From: an uncultured Collinsella sp.
GTDB taxonomy: Bacteria; Actinomycetota; Coriobacteriia; Coriobacteriales; Coriobacteriaceae
Direction: 5' to 3'
Assembly: GCA_902495525.1 (NCBI GenBank)
Contig: CABUXL010000044.1
Coordinates: 1-13,528, forward strand
DNA length: 13,528 nt
Part shown: positions 13,012-13,528 of the stretch, one piece after another
How positions within the stretch are numbered: the first letter of the stretch is position 1
Layout of the letters: each line of letters opens with the position of its first letter
The notes under the pieces: model-generated
Databases searched by the model: none
What the model saw: the letters and a program-made list of their open reading frames with translations, nothing else
Told to the model about the DNA's origin: nothing
Translations under genes and position numbers: made by a program

Positions 13012-13528
13012 TGGCCATGACACGACTCTCCGACCCGACGCCGCGCATGACTCTCCCGCGGGCCCTGCTCTCCGAGGCCCTGCGCCTGGCGCGCTCCCCG
13101 CTCACGGCGGTGCACCTCGCCTGCGGCCTGGCAGCCGGTCTTGCCTGCGGCGAGTACTTCTCCGTAACCCGATGGGACCCGGCGCTGGGCGCGGACGCCT
13201 ACGCCCAGTTCCTCGGCGCCCTCATGCCGCTCATGTCCGCCATCGTCTGCGGGCTCGCCGTGGACGAGGAGCGCGCTGCCGGGCGCCTCGCCAACCTCAC
13301 GGCGGTCCCCTCGCGCGGGCGCGCCGTCGCGGCGAAGCTGCTCGCCCTTGCGGCGCTCGGCGCGGGCGCGCTGGCCGTGGCGCTCGGCGTGTTCGGGGCC
13401 GTGCTCGCCGTCGCCGGGCGCCTGCCGCTCGGGCCCGCTCCGCTTGCGGCCGCCTGGGCGGGCATCGTGCTGGGCAGCCTGCCCCTCTACGCGCTGGGGC
13501 TCGGCGTGGCCCTGCGCCTCGGCCGCAA
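13011..13528 (+). CDS. Lantibiotic-immunity ABC transporter permease (LanG/MutG type), partial
   Basis: An open reading frame runs from the ATG at 13011 to the right edge without a stop, at least 172 residues. Its start overlaps the previous stop (TGATG), with AGGAG five bases upstream; a second in-frame ATG at 13017 is possible. Hydrophobic segments near 37-55, 66-82, 105-130 and 140 onward alternate with the charged stretch VDEERAAGRLANLTAVPSRGRAVAAK (by its ends, about 84-109), which fits the cytoplasmic loop of LanG/MutG permeases (compare E-x-AG-x-NL in relatives). It would complete a LanFEG exporter. The remaining C-terminus and any regulatory genes lie outside the window. Confidence 0.85.
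   Translation, partial: MAMTRLSDPTPRMTLPRALLSEALRLARSPLTAVHLACGLAAGLACGEYFSVTRWDPALGADAYAQFLGALMPLMSAIVCGLAVDEERAAGRLANLTAVPSRGRAVAAKLLALAALGAGALAVALGVFGAVLAVAGRLPLGPAPLAAAWAGIVLGSLPLYALGLGVALRLGR

Overview
The window looks like chromosome from a Coriobacteriia actinobacterium, most like Collinsella. This rests on gene content and order, not on a database match. Two gene orders known from Actinobacteria occur here: lexA, a LysM division-inhibitor gene and nrdR; and pgsA, a GarA/OdhI-type FHA gene and an FtsR-like MerR gene. No rRNA, tRNA, CRISPR array or transposase gene was recognised.

Layout from left to right. (1) Positions 40-2686: lexA and a shortened acyltransferase-like membrane gene on the minus strand, divergent from a LysM membrane protein, nrdR and dut on the plus strand. 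Three LexA-type boxes with exact 28-bp spacing fill the lexA/LysM gap. (2) Positions 2687-3080: a 394-base convergent intergenic stretch with two long palindromic hairpins that share a loop but have different, internally complementary stems, plus a separate 21-bp hairpin. (3) Positions 3081-5438: a processive diacylglycerol glycosyltransferase-type gene (minus) divergent from thioredoxin reductase trxB (plus). (4) Positions 5529-7232: a DUF1836 regulator (plus) convergent with a DegV fatty-acid-binding protein (minus). Each gene is preceded by the same unusual palindrome, suggesting a two-gene regulatory unit. (5) Positions 7253-11127: a co-directional minus-strand block pgsA, FHA, merR (ftsR-like), apt and a secreted NlpC/P60 hydrolase, ending in a terminator. 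(6) From about 11390 to the right edge: conspicuously GC-rich DNA with the first three genes of a lantibiotic-immunity ABC transporter (LanF, LanE, start of LanG), probably an acquired module running past the window.

How the genes fit together: region 1 joins the SOS response (LexA, a probable division block) with nucleotide supply (NrdR, dUTPase). Region 5 joins phospholipid synthesis, FHA signalling, MerR regulation, purine salvage and peptidoglycan hydrolysis. Region 4 probably controls exogenous fatty-acid use. Region 6 would remove lantibiotics from the membrane. The most novel items are the paired covarying hairpins, the DUF1836/degV palindromes, and a hairpin that covers the nrdR start codon.
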